From Bacteroides sp. MSB163 (GTDB taxonomy: Bacteria; Bacteroidota; Bacteroidia; Bacteroidales; Bacteroidaceae): a stretch of DNA of 64,000 bases. Below the pieces are notes generated by a model. That model ran no database searches. It had not been told where the DNA came from and saw only the letters and a program-made list of their open reading frames with translations. Location of the stretch: positions 1,984,001 to 2,048,000 of the forward strand of contig NZ_CP143867.1 of the NCBI RefSeq assembly GCF_036416795.1, given 5' to 3'. Below, in pieces: positions 33,316 through 42,896 of the stretch. Made by a program: the position numbers and the translations under genes. Each line of letters starts with the position of its first letter. Position 1 is the stretch's first letter.

Positions 33316-34359
33316 ATGAAAGGTACAATGAAGGTTGCAGTGATGTTGGGAATTGGTCGGATGGGATTTGAAGAGCGCCCCATTCCAGAGATTAAGTCCA
33401 ATGAAATATTGGTTAAGTTGGAATATGTAGGTGTTTGCGGGTCGGATATCCATTACTATGAAACAGGGAGAATTGGAAACTACATCGTTCAACCTCCTTT
33501 TGTATTAGGTCACGAGTCTGGTGGTACTGTAGTCAAGGTAGGGCAAGATGTGAAACATTTGAAGATTGGCGATAAAGTGGCGCTCGAACCAGGAAAGACA
33601 TGCGGTCATTGTCATTTTTGCCGTGAAGGGAAATATAACCTTTGTTCTGATGTGGTGTTCTTTGCTACTCCTCCGGTGGATGGGGTATTTGCAGAATACG
33701 TAGCACATGAAGCTGATCTCTGCTTCAAACTTCCTACGAATGTTGGCACGCTTGAAGGTGCACTTATTGAGCCGTTGGCTGTAGGTTTTCATGCAGCAAA
33801 CCAAGGTGAAGCGCATGCTGGTCAAACTGCGGTCGTTTTTGGTGCAGGATGTATTGGTTTGATTTCGTTAATGGCACTCAAAGCCGAAGGCGTCAATACG
33901 ATCTATGTTGTAGATATCATGGAAAAGCGTTTGGAGAAAGCGTTGGAAATAGGTGCAACTGCTGTGATAAATTCAAGTATGGTCAATCCGATTGAAGAAA
34001 TCAATAAACTAACTGCTGGGGAGGGGGTTAATCTTGTTATTGAGACTGCCGGTACGGAAATTACTACCTGTCAGGCCATTAATGTAGCCCAAAAGGGTTC
34101 GAATATCGTTCTGGTGGGATATTCAAGAACAGGGGAAATGTTACTACCTATTAGTTTGGCAATTGATAAGGAACTCACATTCAAGTCGGTATTTCGTTAT
34201 CGTCATATTTATCCAATAGCTATTGAGGCTGTGGCTTCCGGGAAGGTAGACTTGAAAAGTATCGTGACCAATATTTTTGACTTTGATGATATCCAGAATG
34301 CAATGGATATGAGTGTTAGTGATAAATCAAATATTGTAAAATCAGTAATTAAAATCTGA
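33316..34359 (+). CDS. Zinc-dependent medium-chain dehydrogenase (polyol/sorbitol dehydrogenase-like)
   Basis: The protein has 347 residues and is cytoplasmic. The catalytic zinc site is visible as GVCGSDIHYYE (Cys near residue 41) and GHESGGTVVKVG (His-Glu near 67-68). The structural zinc cysteines are CGHCHFCREGKYNLC. The NAD-binding Rossmann stretch is VVFGAGCIGLISLMALKAEG, with acidic Asp (VVDIMEKR) pointing to NAD+. The sequence is closest in style to sorbitol/xylitol and threonine dehydrogenases. Followed 6 bp later by a PfkB kinase gene, it fits oxidation of a polyol to a ketose that is then phosphorylated. ATG 33328 is an alternative start with a better AAAGG spacing. Confidence 0.9.
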   Translation: MKGTMKVAVMLGIGRMGFEERPIPEIKSNEILVKLEYVGVCGSDIHYYETGRIGNYIVQPPFVLGHESGGTVVKVGQDVKHLKIGDKVALEPGKTCGHCHFCREGKYNLCSDVVFFATPPVDGVFAEYVAHEADLCFKLPTNVGTLEGALIEPLAVGFHAANQGEAHAGQTAVVFGAGCIGLISLMALKAEGVNTIYVVDIMEKRLEKALEIGATAVINSSMVNPIEEINKLTAGEGVNLVIETAGTEITTCQAINVAQKGSNIVLVGYSRTGEMLLPISLAIDKELTFKSVFRYRHIYPIAIEAVASGKVDLKSIVTNIFDFDDIQNAMDMSVSDKSNIVKSVIKI

Positions 34360-34365
34360 TAAACT

Positions 34366-35235
34366 ATGAAAACGAAAACAGTTGTTGGTTTAGGGGAAGT
34401 TCTTTGGGATGTTTTCCCTGAAGGAAAGAAGTTGGGTGGAGCGCCTGCTAATTTCGCCTATCATGCAGCTCAACTGGGGCTTGACGGTATCGTAGTTAGT
34501 GCTATTGGTAACGATGAATTAGGCGATGAGATTGTAGCCTGTTTTGAAGACAAAGGATTGCCACACATGCTTGAAAGTTCGTCATGTCCTACCGGAACAG
34601 TTCGGGTTAGCGTCAATGAGCGTGGTGTTCCTAAATATACCATTGAAGAAGGTGTGGCATGGGATAATATCCTGTATAACGAAACATTGAGAGCATTGGC
34701 AAATCGTGCTGATTGCATCTGTTTCGGTTCATTGGCTCAACGCAATTCAGTATCACGAAATACTATTGAGCAGTTTCTTAACGATATGCCTGTTGATTCC
34801 TACAAGATTTTTGATATTAATTTGAGACAGCACTTTTATACGAAAGAGCAGATTGAAAAATCGTTCTTCTTGTGTAATATCCTGAAAATAAATGATGATG
34901 AGCTTGGCAAGGTTTGCGATATGTTTAGTATTGTGGGTACTTCAATCCAACAGTGCCGGACACTTCTTGTAACGTATGGTTGGAAAATACTGATCCTGAC
35001 TTGTGGCGAGATGGGAAGCTATGTCGTTACCCCTGAAGAGGTATCGTTTTTGGAAACTCCCAAAGTGAAAGTTGTTGATACTGTTGGGGCAGGTGACTCG
35101 TTTACAGCTGCCTTTTGTACCTTACTCTTAAAAGGCGAATCAATTGGCGAAGCCCACCGGAGAGCGGTTGATGTTTCAGCATATGTTTGTACTCAGGCAG
35201 GTGCAATGCCTGTTTTGCCCAACCATCTTAAGTAA
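34366..35235 (+). CDS. PfkB-family sugar kinase (fructokinase-like)
   Basis: The protein has 289 residues and is cytoplasmic. The N-terminal substrate-binding stretch is GLGEVLWDVFPEGKKLGGAPANFAYHAAQLG (in parts). The C-terminal PfkB signature is DTVGAGDSFTAAF with the catalytic Asp, and a pattern like FDINLRQHFYTKE lies mid-protein. The form resembles bacterial fructokinases, so ATP-dependent phosphorylation of a ketohexose is the best guess. It is 6 bp after the dehydrogenase gene and 20 bp before the phosphatase gene, clearly in one operon. Confidence 0.9.
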   Translation: MKTKTVVGLGEVLWDVFPEGKKLGGAPANFAYHAAQLGLDGIVVSAIGNDELGDEIVACFEDKGLPHMLESSSCPTGTVRVSVNERGVPKYTIEEGVAWDNILYNETLRALANRADCICFGSLAQRNSVSRNTIEQFLNDMPVDSYKIFDINLRQHFYTKEQIEKSFFLCNILKINDDELGKVCDMFSIVGTSIQQCRTLLVTYGWKILILTCGEMGSYVVTPEEVSFLETPKVKVVDTVGAGDSFTAAFCTLLLKGESIGEAHRRAVDVSAYVCTQAGAMPVLPNHLK

Positions 35236-35255
35236 TACTTTTAACAGTTGATAGA

Positions 35256-36668
35256 ATGAAAAACATCAGATTACAGCTATTTGTCTTATTCTTATTGTGT
35301 ACTTGTTTTCTCTATGCCCAGCAAGCCAAATATATATTCTTCTTTATTGGAGATGGAATGGGAATAAATCAGATACAGATGACTGAACTATACAGTGCTG
35401 AACTTCAGGGTAATATTGGAGTAGCTCCCTTATTATTTACTCAATTTCCAATAGCAACTATTGCGACCACCTATTCTGCAACGAATGGTGTCACCGATTC
35501 GGCAGCTTCAGGTACCGCACTGGCCACAGGTGTGAAAACCCGTAATGGCTGTATTGGGGTGATGAAAGATAAGATTACCTCTTTGAAGAGTATCGCAGTA
35601 AGAGCTCGGGAAGCTGGATGTAAGGTTGGTGTGGCATCAAGTGTAGCTATCAATCATGCAACACCGGCTGCATTCTATGCCCATAATGAAAATCGAAAAA
35701 ACTACAATGAAATTGGCCATGACCTTGTAGTAGCCGGATTCGATTTTTATGCAGGTGCTGATTTTTGGAGTGTCACTCCTCAGGATTCAATAGGACTTTA
35801 TGAGCTTGCCTGTAATAATGGTTATACGATAACCCGTGGTTATAAAGAATTTCAGAAGAAAGCCCGCACATCGGATAAAATGATTCTGTTTCAAAGGACT
35901 GCAGTGTCGAAAGTTGATAGTCGTACAATTCCCTATGCTATTGATCGCCAAAAAACGGATTTGACATTGTCGGAAATTACGCGTGCTGGTATTAATATCT
36001 TAATGAAAGACCCTGAAAAAGGATTTTTCTTCATGATTGAGGGTGGGAGTATTGATTGGGCATGTCATAGCAATGATGCAGCGACAGTGATTCATGAGGT
36101 TCAGGATTTGGATAAAGCTATAGGGGTCGCTTATGAGTTCTATCAACAACACCCTGATGAAACATTGATTGTGGTGACAGCCGACCATGAAACTGGTGGT
36201 CTTGGGTTGGGTACCGGGTCGTACGAATTAAATCTTGGTGTTCTTAGTAATCAAAAAATCAGTGAGCGTGAGTTTTCAAAGGTACTTAATCATTTAAGAA
36301 AGAAAAGCAACGGTAATGTTTCGTGGGATATAGTTAAGAAATCGCTCAGTGAGAACTTTGGTTTTTGGAAGAAGATTCAGTTGACCCTGCAACAAGAGGA
36401 CCGATTGAAAAAGACCTATGAAAGCTCATTTATTAACAATACCGGTCTGGTTGAAAGTGAATATCAAAAAGATGAAGCGGTTGCAGCCGAAGCAAAAAAA
36501 ATCATCAATGAGATCGCTCTTGTAGACTGGATTAGCAAAGGTCATTCGGCTAGTTTCGTGCCTGTGTTTGCTCTCGGGGCTGGTGCAGAGGATTTTCAAA
36601 GTCGTACTGATAATGCCGAAATAGCTAGAAAGATCGCAGAGATAGGTGGTTACGGGGGAGAAGATTAA
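35256..36668 (+). CDS. Secreted alkaline phosphatase
   Basis: The protein has 470 residues with a signal peptide (MKNIRLQLFVLFLLCTCFLYAQ), so it is periplasmic. The metal-binding FFIGDGMG (Asp of site) and nucleophile Ser in TDSAASGTALATG are visible. Further metal ligands are EGGSIDWACHSND and TADHETGGLGLG. These are the PhoA-type alkaline phosphatase motifs. In this operon it would remove phosphate from an imported or periplasmic phosphomonoester, perhaps one released by the GDPD-type enzyme encoded downstream. The gap of 119 bp to susC has a palindrome and its own weak promoter. Confidence 0.93.
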   Translation: MKNIRLQLFVLFLLCTCFLYAQQAKYIFFFIGDGMGINQIQMTELYSAELQGNIGVAPLLFTQFPIATIATTYSATNGVTDSAASGTALATGVKTRNGCIGVMKDKITSLKSIAVRAREAGCKVGVASSVAINHATPAAFYAHNENRKNYNEIGHDLVVAGFDFYAGADFWSVTPQDSIGLYELACNNGYTITRGYKEFQKKARTSDKMILFQRTAVSKVDSRTIPYAIDRQKTDLTLSEITRAGINILMKDPEKGFFFMIEGGSIDWACHSNDAATVIHEVQDLDKAIGVAYEFYQQHPDETLIVVTADHETGGLGLGTGSYELNLGVLSNQKISEREFSKVLNHLRKKSNGNVSWDIVKKSLSENFGFWKKIQLTLQQEDRLKKTYESSFINNTGLVESEYQKDEAVAAEAKKIINEIALVDWISKGHSASFVPVFALGAGAEDFQSRTDNAEIARKIAEIGGYGGED

Positions 36669-36712
36669 CATTTATCATTAGGGTTTAAGGTTGTTTTTGG
36701 GTAACTTAATGT

Positions 36713-36730
36713 TCTTAAGTCGACTTAAGA
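36713..36730. promoter_or_regulatory. Perfect 18-bp palindrome upstream of susC
   Basis: TCTTAAGTCGACTTAAGA is a perfect palindrome. Further CTTAA/CTTAT copies flank it at roughly 10-bp intervals (36705, 36714, 36724, 36734). A one-mismatch -7 box (TAGAATTG) follows at 36743-36750. It may be an operator for separate control of susCD. Confidence 0.6.
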
Positions 36731-36787
36731 GTACTTATGAGATAGAATTGTAAATTATAAATAGAATTAATTGTTTAACCTTTTTTT

Positions 36788-39700
36788 ATGGATATGATAC
36801 ATAGTTTATTAAGAACTTTCAGAATGAAGCCTTCCCAACTAGGTCGTGCTACATTCATGCTGGTGTGCTCATTTTTCAGCATATTTATAGCCAGTGCAAA
36901 TGGTATAGAAGATTCTCCCGGATCCGAGCGGGAAATAACGGGGTACGTTCAGGATGCTCAGGGTGAACCGGTCATTGGAGCGAGCATCAGGGTAAAAGGA
37001 ACAACTGTCGGCACCATTACTGATGTGAGCGGCCGTTATACTGTTAAAGCTACAAATGAATCAACTTTAGTTATTTCTTTCGTTGGATACAGAACTGAAG
37101 AGGTGAAGGTGGGTAATCATAATACTATTGATATAATTCTTCAGGAAGACTCAGAGCTTATAGATGAAGTGGTTGTTATTGGTTATGGTACCGCTAAGAA
37201 AAAAGATTTGACAGGCGCTGCTGCTAATATTAAAGGTGATAAGGTTGCTGAGCGTCGTACTACACAATTGGCTACGGCTCTTCAAGGTGCTGTATCAGGT
37301 GTATTGGTGACTCGTTCAAGTGGTGAGCCTGGAGCAGGTGCAAGTAATATTCTGGTGCGTGGTGTAACTACAATTGGAGATTCATCACCTTTGATCGTAG
37401 TCGATGGTATTCCTGTAGATAATATTAACGATGTTAATGCCAATGATGTGGAAAGTATCACGGTGTTGAAAGATGCAGCTTCTGCTTCCATTTATGGGTC
37501 TCGTGCAGCGGCAGGTGTAATTTTGGTGACGACCAAACGTGCGACTGAGAAAGACTTGCGTATCAGTTATAACTTCGAGTATGGTATTGAAATCCCCACT
37601 GCCCAACCGAAACAGGTTGATTTTCAACGCTATCTTGAAATGGTTAACGAGTTGAAATACAATGATAATCCTGCTGGGGGCCTTTACACGGTCTATACTG
37701 AGGATCAGGTTAATAATTGGGTAAAGAACAATAAAACCGATCCCGATAACTATCCGATAACTGATTGGTATGACCTCTTGATTAAGGGCTCGGCACCACG
37801 CCAAACCCATACGTTGAATCTTGTTGGCGGTAGTAAAAATGTTAAGACGAGAGCATCTCTTAGCTACGAAAAAGTAGATGGGCTTTATAAAGATGCTGAA
37901 AACTACTACGAAAGATATATGGCAAGGTTAAATAACGACTTGACATTCAGTAAGTATCTTGCCGCTTCGTTAGATTTAAATGTAAAGTATGCCAAGAATC
38001 ATGAACCAATGTTTTCGGATGTTTGGAACAGTATTTTGGTAGCCTCACCTGCTTATGCATGGCAGTGGGAGCATGGCGGTCTGGCTGATGTGAAAGGTGG
38101 TAATAATCTCTATGGCCGTCTGGTTGAGGGTGGCTACAATGAAACTTATTCTACAAAGATTGGTGGGCGTGTTTCTATTGACTTCACTCCATTCAAAGAT
38201 TTGAAAATATCAGCTGTACTTGCTCCGGATTTCTCGATTTCTAAAGGTAAGAAGTTTCAGAAAAAGGCTGGATTTACATCACAAGATGATCCTACTACCA
38301 TCATTGGTACGTTTGCCGGTTGCGGCTCTACTAAGCTGACAGAGAAACGGGCCGACTCCCGTTCGCTAACTACACAGTTTATTGCAAACTATATGAAAAA
38401 GTTTGGTAAGCATGACTTCAATATTATGCTTGGTTACGAAAACTATTATTACCATCATGAAACAATGAGTGCTTCAAGTGACCATTACGATTTGGACAGT
38501 TATCCTTATCTGGATGCAGGTCCTAAGGACTATTTAGCAAATTCCGGTTCCGCATATGAGAATGCTTATCGTTCATTCTTTGGTCGAGTTATGTATAGCT
38601 TCAATCATCGTTATCTGCTTCAGGTCAATGTTCGTCGTGACGGTTCATCACGTTTCCATAAAGATTCTCGTTGGGGTACATTCCCTTCCGTGTCAGCTGG
38701 TTGGATTATCAGTGAAGAACCTTTCATGGAAAAAATAAATGCCAAAACGCTTTCATTCCTAAAGCTGAGAGCTTCTATCGGTACTCTGGGTAACGAACGT
38801 ATCGGTAACTACCCCTATGTCTCATTGATGGAGTTTACTAATTCGTTGTTCTATAACAAGGCTGATGCAAGTGAATCTACTTACTACAAAGGGGCCGCTC
38901 AAATCCAATATCCTATACGCAATCTAACATGGGAAACGACTGAAACATACGATATTGGTGTTGATGCGCGATTCTTTGACGGGCGTTTATCTTTTGTGGG
39001 CGACTATTATTACAAGCGTACAAAAGACATGTTGCTTGATCTTGAAATACCTAAATATATGGGATATTCTAATCCGTCACAGAATGCGGGTAAAATGCAT
39101 ACCAGGGGCTATGACCTTGAACTATCATGGAATGACCGTATTGGTGAGTTTACCTATGGCATCTCTGCTAACCTTTCTGATTATATTTCTAAAATGGACG
39201 ACCTGAGCGGTACGCAGTTCATGGGCGATCAAGTGAAGATGACCGGTAGTTTATTTGATGAATGGTATGGTTACATTTCTGAAGGCTTGTTTCAAACCCA
39301 GGAAGAACTGGACAAATCTGCTACACTAAATAGCAATACACAGGTTGGTGATGTGAAATATAAAGATATCTCTGGTCCGGATGGTGTGCCTGATGGCATT
39401 ATCTCTCCCGAATATGACCGTGTACTTCTTGGGAATTCGCAACCTCGCTTCATGTATGGTGGAACATTGTCGGCTGCTTATAAAGGTTTTGACTTTAGTA
39501 CTGCTTTCCAGGGCATTGGTAAGCAAAAGGTACGTATGAACTCTAAGATGGTTCAACCTTATCACAACCAGTGGGGAAGCATTCCTGCCATTATAGATAG
39601 AAATTATTGGAGTTCCTTCAATTCTGAAAAAGAGAATCTGGCGGCACGTTATCCACGTCTCACTTATCAGAACAATGATAGTAATAACGCTATGTCAACC

Positions 39701-39928
39701 TTCTGGATGTTCAACGGTAGTTATTTTCGCTTGAAGAACATTACCTTAGGATACACTCTTCCGGCGAGCCTTACGCAAAAGGCTAAGATTGAGCGGGTTC
39801 GTTTCTATGTATCGGCCAATGACCTGTTCTGTCTGAGCCATTATCCTGACGGTTGGGATCCTGAACGAGGAACTACCTCTTATGCTATGACCACTTCGGT
39901 GTTGTTTGGATTGAATATTAATTTTTAA
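36788..39928 (+). CDS. susC: SusC-like TonB-dependent outer-membrane transporter
   Basis: The protein has 1046 residues. A signal sequence (about 12-40, FMLVCSFFSIFIASANG) is followed by a carboxypeptidase-regulatory-like domain (ITGYVQDAQGEPVIGASIRV ... VVVIGYGTAKKKDLTGA). This is the typical SusC N-terminus with the TonB-box-like region, then the plug (about 150-270, ILVRGVTTIGDSSPLIVVDG) and the 22-strand barrel to the C-terminal Phe (LFGLNINF). It takes up the substrate together with the SusD lid encoded 12 bp downstream. The symbol is used in the family sense. Substrate cannot be read from sequence. Confidence 0.95.
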   Translation: MDMIHSLLRTFRMKPSQLGRATFMLVCSFFSIFIASANGIEDSPGSEREITGYVQDAQGEPVIGASIRVKGTTVGTITDVSGRYTVKATNESTLVISFVGYRTEEVKVGNHNTIDIILQEDSELIDEVVVIGYGTAKKKDLTGAAANIKGDKVAERRTTQLATALQGAVSGVLVTRSSGEPGAGASNILVRGVTTIGDSSPLIVVDGIPVDNINDVNANDVESITVLKDAASASIYGSRAAAGVILVTTKRATEKDLRISYNFEYGIEIPTAQPKQVDFQRYLEMVNELKYNDNPAGGLYTVYTEDQVNNWVKNNKTDPDNYPITDWYDLLIKGSAPRQTHTLNLVGGSKNVKTRASLSYEKVDGLYKDAENYYERYMARLNNDLTFSKYLAASLDLNVKYAKNHEPMFSDVWNSILVASPAYAWQWEHGGLADVKGGNNLYGRLVEGGYNETYSTKIGGRVSIDFTPFKDLKISAVLAPDFSISKGKKFQKKAGFTSQDDPTTIIGTFAGCGSTKLTEKRADSRSLTTQFIANYMKKFGKHDFNIMLGYENYYYHHETMSASSDHYDLDSYPYLDAGPKDYLANSGSAYENAYRSFFGRVMYSFNHRYLLQVNVRRDGSSRFHKDSRWGTFPSVSAGWIISEEPFMEKINAKTLSFLKLRASIGTLGNERIGNYPYVSLMEFTNSLFYNKADASESTYYKGAAQIQYPIRNLTWETTETYDIGVDARFFDGRLSFVGDYYYKRTKDMLLDLEIPKYMGYSNPSQNAGKMHTRGYDLELSWNDRIGEFTYGISANLSDYISKMDDLSGTQFMGDQVKMTGSLFDEWYGYISEGLFQTQEELDKSATLNSNTQVGDVKYKDISGPDGVPDGIISPEYDRVLLGNSQPRFMYGGTLSAAYKGFDFSTAFQGIGKQKVRMNSKMVQPYHNQWGSIPAIIDRNYWSSFNSEKENLAARYPRLTYQNNDSNNAMSTFWMFNGSYFRLKNITLGYTLPASLTQKAKIERVRFYVSANDLFCLSHYPDGWDPERGTTSYAMTTSVLFGLNINF

Positions 39929-39940
39929 TGGATTAGAACA

Positions 39941-41647
39941 ATGAAAAATATATATATTATACTGACAGTATTCGCACTTTCATTGGTATCGTGCAACAGC
40001 TTGGATCTGTATCCACTAGACCAAGGTTCAAGTGAAACCTGGTACAGTAACGAAACCGAGTATGAAATGGCGGTGAATGATTTGTATCGCACTGCATTTT
40101 GGCCTGTTGCCAAAGAAGCTTGGTCTGATGACTACCTTTATCGTGACGTTGCCGGTCCTGACATTGTCGATGGAACGTTAAACAGTGAAACAAATACGTC
40201 CGGTAGTGTTGAGCTGGCAACATTCTATACCAACCAATACAAGGCCATTGCCCGTTCCAATGCTATCATCGCTAATTTGGATCGTGGTCGTGAAAATGGG
40301 ATCAATGAGGCTACTCTGTTGTCTTATGAAGCTCAGGCACGTTTTTCACGTGCTGCACATTATGCTATGCTGGTCTTTGCTTTTGGTGATGTAGTCTATG
40401 TAGAAGATCTGTTAACTATTGAAGCTGCATCTAAAATGGCACGGTCACCTAAAGCTGATGTGATTAAAATCATTTATGATGATTTTGATTATGCTGCTGA
40501 ACATCTTCCGGCTTCTTATACTGGAAAACAGGTAGCAACCAAAGGTGCCGCTTTGGCATTGAAAGCACGCTATGCGTTGTATTTCGGTGATTATGAGATC
40601 GCTGCTACAGCAGCAAAAGCGTGTATGGATCTGGGTATCTATAAACTTCATAAAGATTATGGTGATTTATTCTATACGAAGAATGCTGAAGAGTCAATCT
40701 TTTTATTGCCTCATTCAACAGCTCTCCTGATTGGTAATATCGGCGATGCAAAAAGCTACTACCCACGTACAGCGGGCGGTTTTTCGAGCAAGGTTCCTTC
40801 GTGGGCACTACTTGCAGCTTACGAGTGTACCGATGGTAAGTTGATTGATGAGTCGCCTCTATTTGATTCTCACAATCCTTTTCAGAATCGAGATCCTCGC
40901 TGCACAGCTTCGATCGTGGAATTTGGAAGTGAGTTCGTTGGCTATGAATATAACCCTCATCCGGAGGTTACTAAAGTAATGGACTATTCAACAGGGAAGC
41001 TGGTGAATAACGGTGATACTCGTGCCAGGGCTCAGTTTGCTTCTTTTACCGGTTTGGTGTGGAGAAAGTCAGTTGACAGAACGTGGGGACCCGATACCAA
41101 CTTTACCCCCGAGAATGACCTGATAATTATCCGGTATGCCGATGTGCTTTTGATCTATGCTGAGGCTAAGATTGAGTTGAACCAGATTGACCAAAGCGTT
41201 TTGGATGCTATTAATCAGGTGCGTGCACGTGCCTATGGCGTGGAATTGAGTGATGTTTCTAATTATCCTGCCATTACAACAACCAATCAGAAAGAACTCC
41301 GAACGGTTCTTCGTCGTGAACGGAGGGTTGAATTAGCCTTTGAGGGACTTCGGTATTACGATTTGATTCGTTGGGGATTGGCTCAAAAAGCGTTGAATAA
41401 ACCAAACTGTGGTGTACTCTATCCCGGAAATGAATTGATAGATAAAGTGGTAAAACCGGGACATTGGTTCTGGCCCTATGCTCCAGAAATAGATGAAGAT
41501 GGTATTGCTGATTTTTCGAGAATGGTAAGCGATGGCTATGTACAGGTTTGTTCTAAGGGAGCTTTCTCTGAAAGACAATATTTATGGCCTATTCCGGCGA
41601 AAGAGCTGGTGATTAATCCTAATATGACTCAGAATCCAGGATATTAG
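39941..41647 (+). CDS. susD: SusD-like outer-membrane substrate-binding lipoprotein
   Basis: The protein has 568 residues. The lipoprotein signal is MKNIYIILTVFALSLVSC, with Cys18 followed by NSLDLYPLDQ. The SusD N-terminal TPR-like half (NDLYRTAFWPVAKEAWSDDY, AQARFSRAAHYAMLVFAFGD) and the C-terminal family motif (LRTVLRRERRVELAFEGLRYYDLIRWG) are clear. It forms the lid of the SusC transporter at the cell surface. The gap of 90 bp to the following gene contains a hairpin that may lower expression of the enzyme genes relative to susCD. Confidence 0.95.
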   Translation: MKNIYIILTVFALSLVSCNSLDLYPLDQGSSETWYSNETEYEMAVNDLYRTAFWPVAKEAWSDDYLYRDVAGPDIVDGTLNSETNTSGSVELATFYTNQYKAIARSNAIIANLDRGRENGINEATLLSYEAQARFSRAAHYAMLVFAFGDVVYVEDLLTIEAASKMARSPKADVIKIIYDDFDYAAEHLPASYTGKQVATKGAALALKARYALYFGDYEIAATAAKACMDLGIYKLHKDYGDLFYTKNAEESIFLLPHSTALLIGNIGDAKSYYPRTAGGFSSKVPSWALLAAYECTDGKLIDESPLFDSHNPFQNRDPRCTASIVEFGSEFVGYEYNPHPEVTKVMDYSTGKLVNNGDTRARAQFASFTGLVWRKSVDRTWGPDTNFTPENDLIIIRYADVLLIYAEAKIELNQIDQSVLDAINQVRARAYGVELSDVSNYPAITTTNQKELRTVLRRERRVELAFEGLRYYDLIRWGLAQKALNKPNCGVLYPGNELIDKVVKPGHWFWPYAPEIDEDGIADFSRMVSDGYVQVCSKGAFSERQYLWPIPAKELVINPNMTQNPGY

Positions 41648-41667
41648 TTCATAAATTGTTTTATCTA

Positions 41668-41720
41668 TAAGTGGCAGAGCTAATGGTAGTATGGAAAAAT
41701 ATCTGGAGTTCTGCTACTTA
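41668..41720 (+). terminator. Hairpin after susD, probable attenuator
   Basis: The 14-base arms 41668-41681 and 41707-41720 pair fully if two G-U pairs are allowed. A short T run follows (TTTTC). It lies between susD and the GDPD gene and may allow partial read-through. Confidence 0.6.
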
Positions 41721-41737
41721 TTTTCAGTGAATAACAT

Positions 41738-42871
41738 ATGTTAGTAATGAAGAAATTCGTCTTTTTCTGTTTTATAATCTGTAGTTGGGTAACGGGATTA
41801 CATGCTCAGCGCGTCTTTATAGCTCATCGGGGTGTCAATATGCATGGCACAATTGCCGGAGAGAATTCTCTGGAGGCCATTTCATTGGCCAAACGCGCCG
41901 GTTTTCAAGCTATTGAGACTGATGTACGCCTGTCAGCTGATGGATGTCTGGTAGTGATGCATGACAGTACACTAAACCGTACCTGCCTGAATGCCGACGG
42001 AACAACACTCTCCGTTCAAATTCCGGTTAAAACAAAGACACTTATAGAACTGAAACAGGATTTTATCTTAAAGGCTGATAAATCGGAAATGAGAAGTCGG
42101 ATACCTACATTAAGGGAATTTCTAACCGAATGTAAACGGAACGGACTTTATACATTTATTGAACCTAAATTGCTTGATGAAACTGGTCGGCATTATAAAG
42201 ATATAATCACTCTTGCAGATGAAGTGCTTGGAAAGAGAAATTACGTTATTACTTCCAATAATCGTGCTAATGAGATTATTCGAGATCTTGGAGTTTACGA
42301 TGTCCGGTTAATGGGAATTTTATATCAGACTGTCTTTGAAAAGATACAGAATCAGGGAGATTGTATTATGGCTATCAGTGCTTCCCGCTTTGATGAGGAT
42401 GAGTATGACCGGTACGTTGCTTTAGCTAAGTTGCATGGTCTTATGAGAGAATCTCATGCCGACAAATTCGTGCATTTCAATAAAATTAATCGTAATGATA
42501 TTAATTTCATCTCCACGGATTTGTTGGCTCCCGACCTGAACGGTCAGGGTACCCTTTTGGTTGATAAACATGAAATTAAGGATTTTATTTGCCCGGTCAT
42601 AACTAAGGTTGGAAGTATATTACTAAAAAAGGAACAAACGGTAGTACTCAACGAGCCGTTACCTTGCGTAACCTTTGGTGGAATCTATTTAGAGATTGAA
42701 CTGAAAGGAAACGTTGAAATTGAGTTGGGAAATCAGGTTTTTAATGTGAAAACCGAAGATATTGCTAAACATCAGGTTCTTATATATAATGCTTCTCCGG
42801 CATTTAAGGTTAAGTCGCTTTCTGATGAATCTGAGATTAAGAGACTAATGTTGAAAATCGTACAATTTTGA
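41738..42871 (+). CDS. Secreted glycerophosphodiester phosphodiesterase-family protein
   Basis: The protein has 377 residues with a signal peptide (FVFFCFIICSWVTGLHAQ). The GDPD TIM barrel starts at RVFIAHRGV (catalytic His), with ENSLEAISLAKRAGFQAIETDVRLSADGCLV in order: the conserved Glu, the ETD metal site and VMHDSTLNRT with the second catalytic His. FIEPKL supplies another metal ligand. After about residue 270 a C-terminal beta-rich domain follows (LPCVTFGGIYLEIELKGNVEI). It should cleave a phosphodiester in the periplasm. With the alkaline phosphatase of the same locus it could release free phosphate and a polyol or sugar. ATG 41747 is an alternative start. Confidence 0.88.
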   Translation: MLVMKKFVFFCFIICSWVTGLHAQRVFIAHRGVNMHGTIAGENSLEAISLAKRAGFQAIETDVRLSADGCLVVMHDSTLNRTCLNADGTTLSVQIPVKTKTLIELKQDFILKADKSEMRSRIPTLREFLTECKRNGLYTFIEPKLLDETGRHYKDIITLADEVLGKRNYVITSNNRANEIIRDLGVYDVRLMGILYQTVFEKIQNQGDCIMAISASRFDEDEYDRYVALAKLHGLMRESHADKFVHFNKINRNDINFISTDLLAPDLNGQGTLLVDKHEIKDFICPVITKVGSILLKKEQTVVLNEPLPCVTFGGIYLEIELKGNVEIELGNQVFNVKTEDIAKHQVLIYNASPAFKVKSLSDESEIKRLMLKIVQF

Positions 42872-42896
42872 AAATACTATTATAACATATATCATC

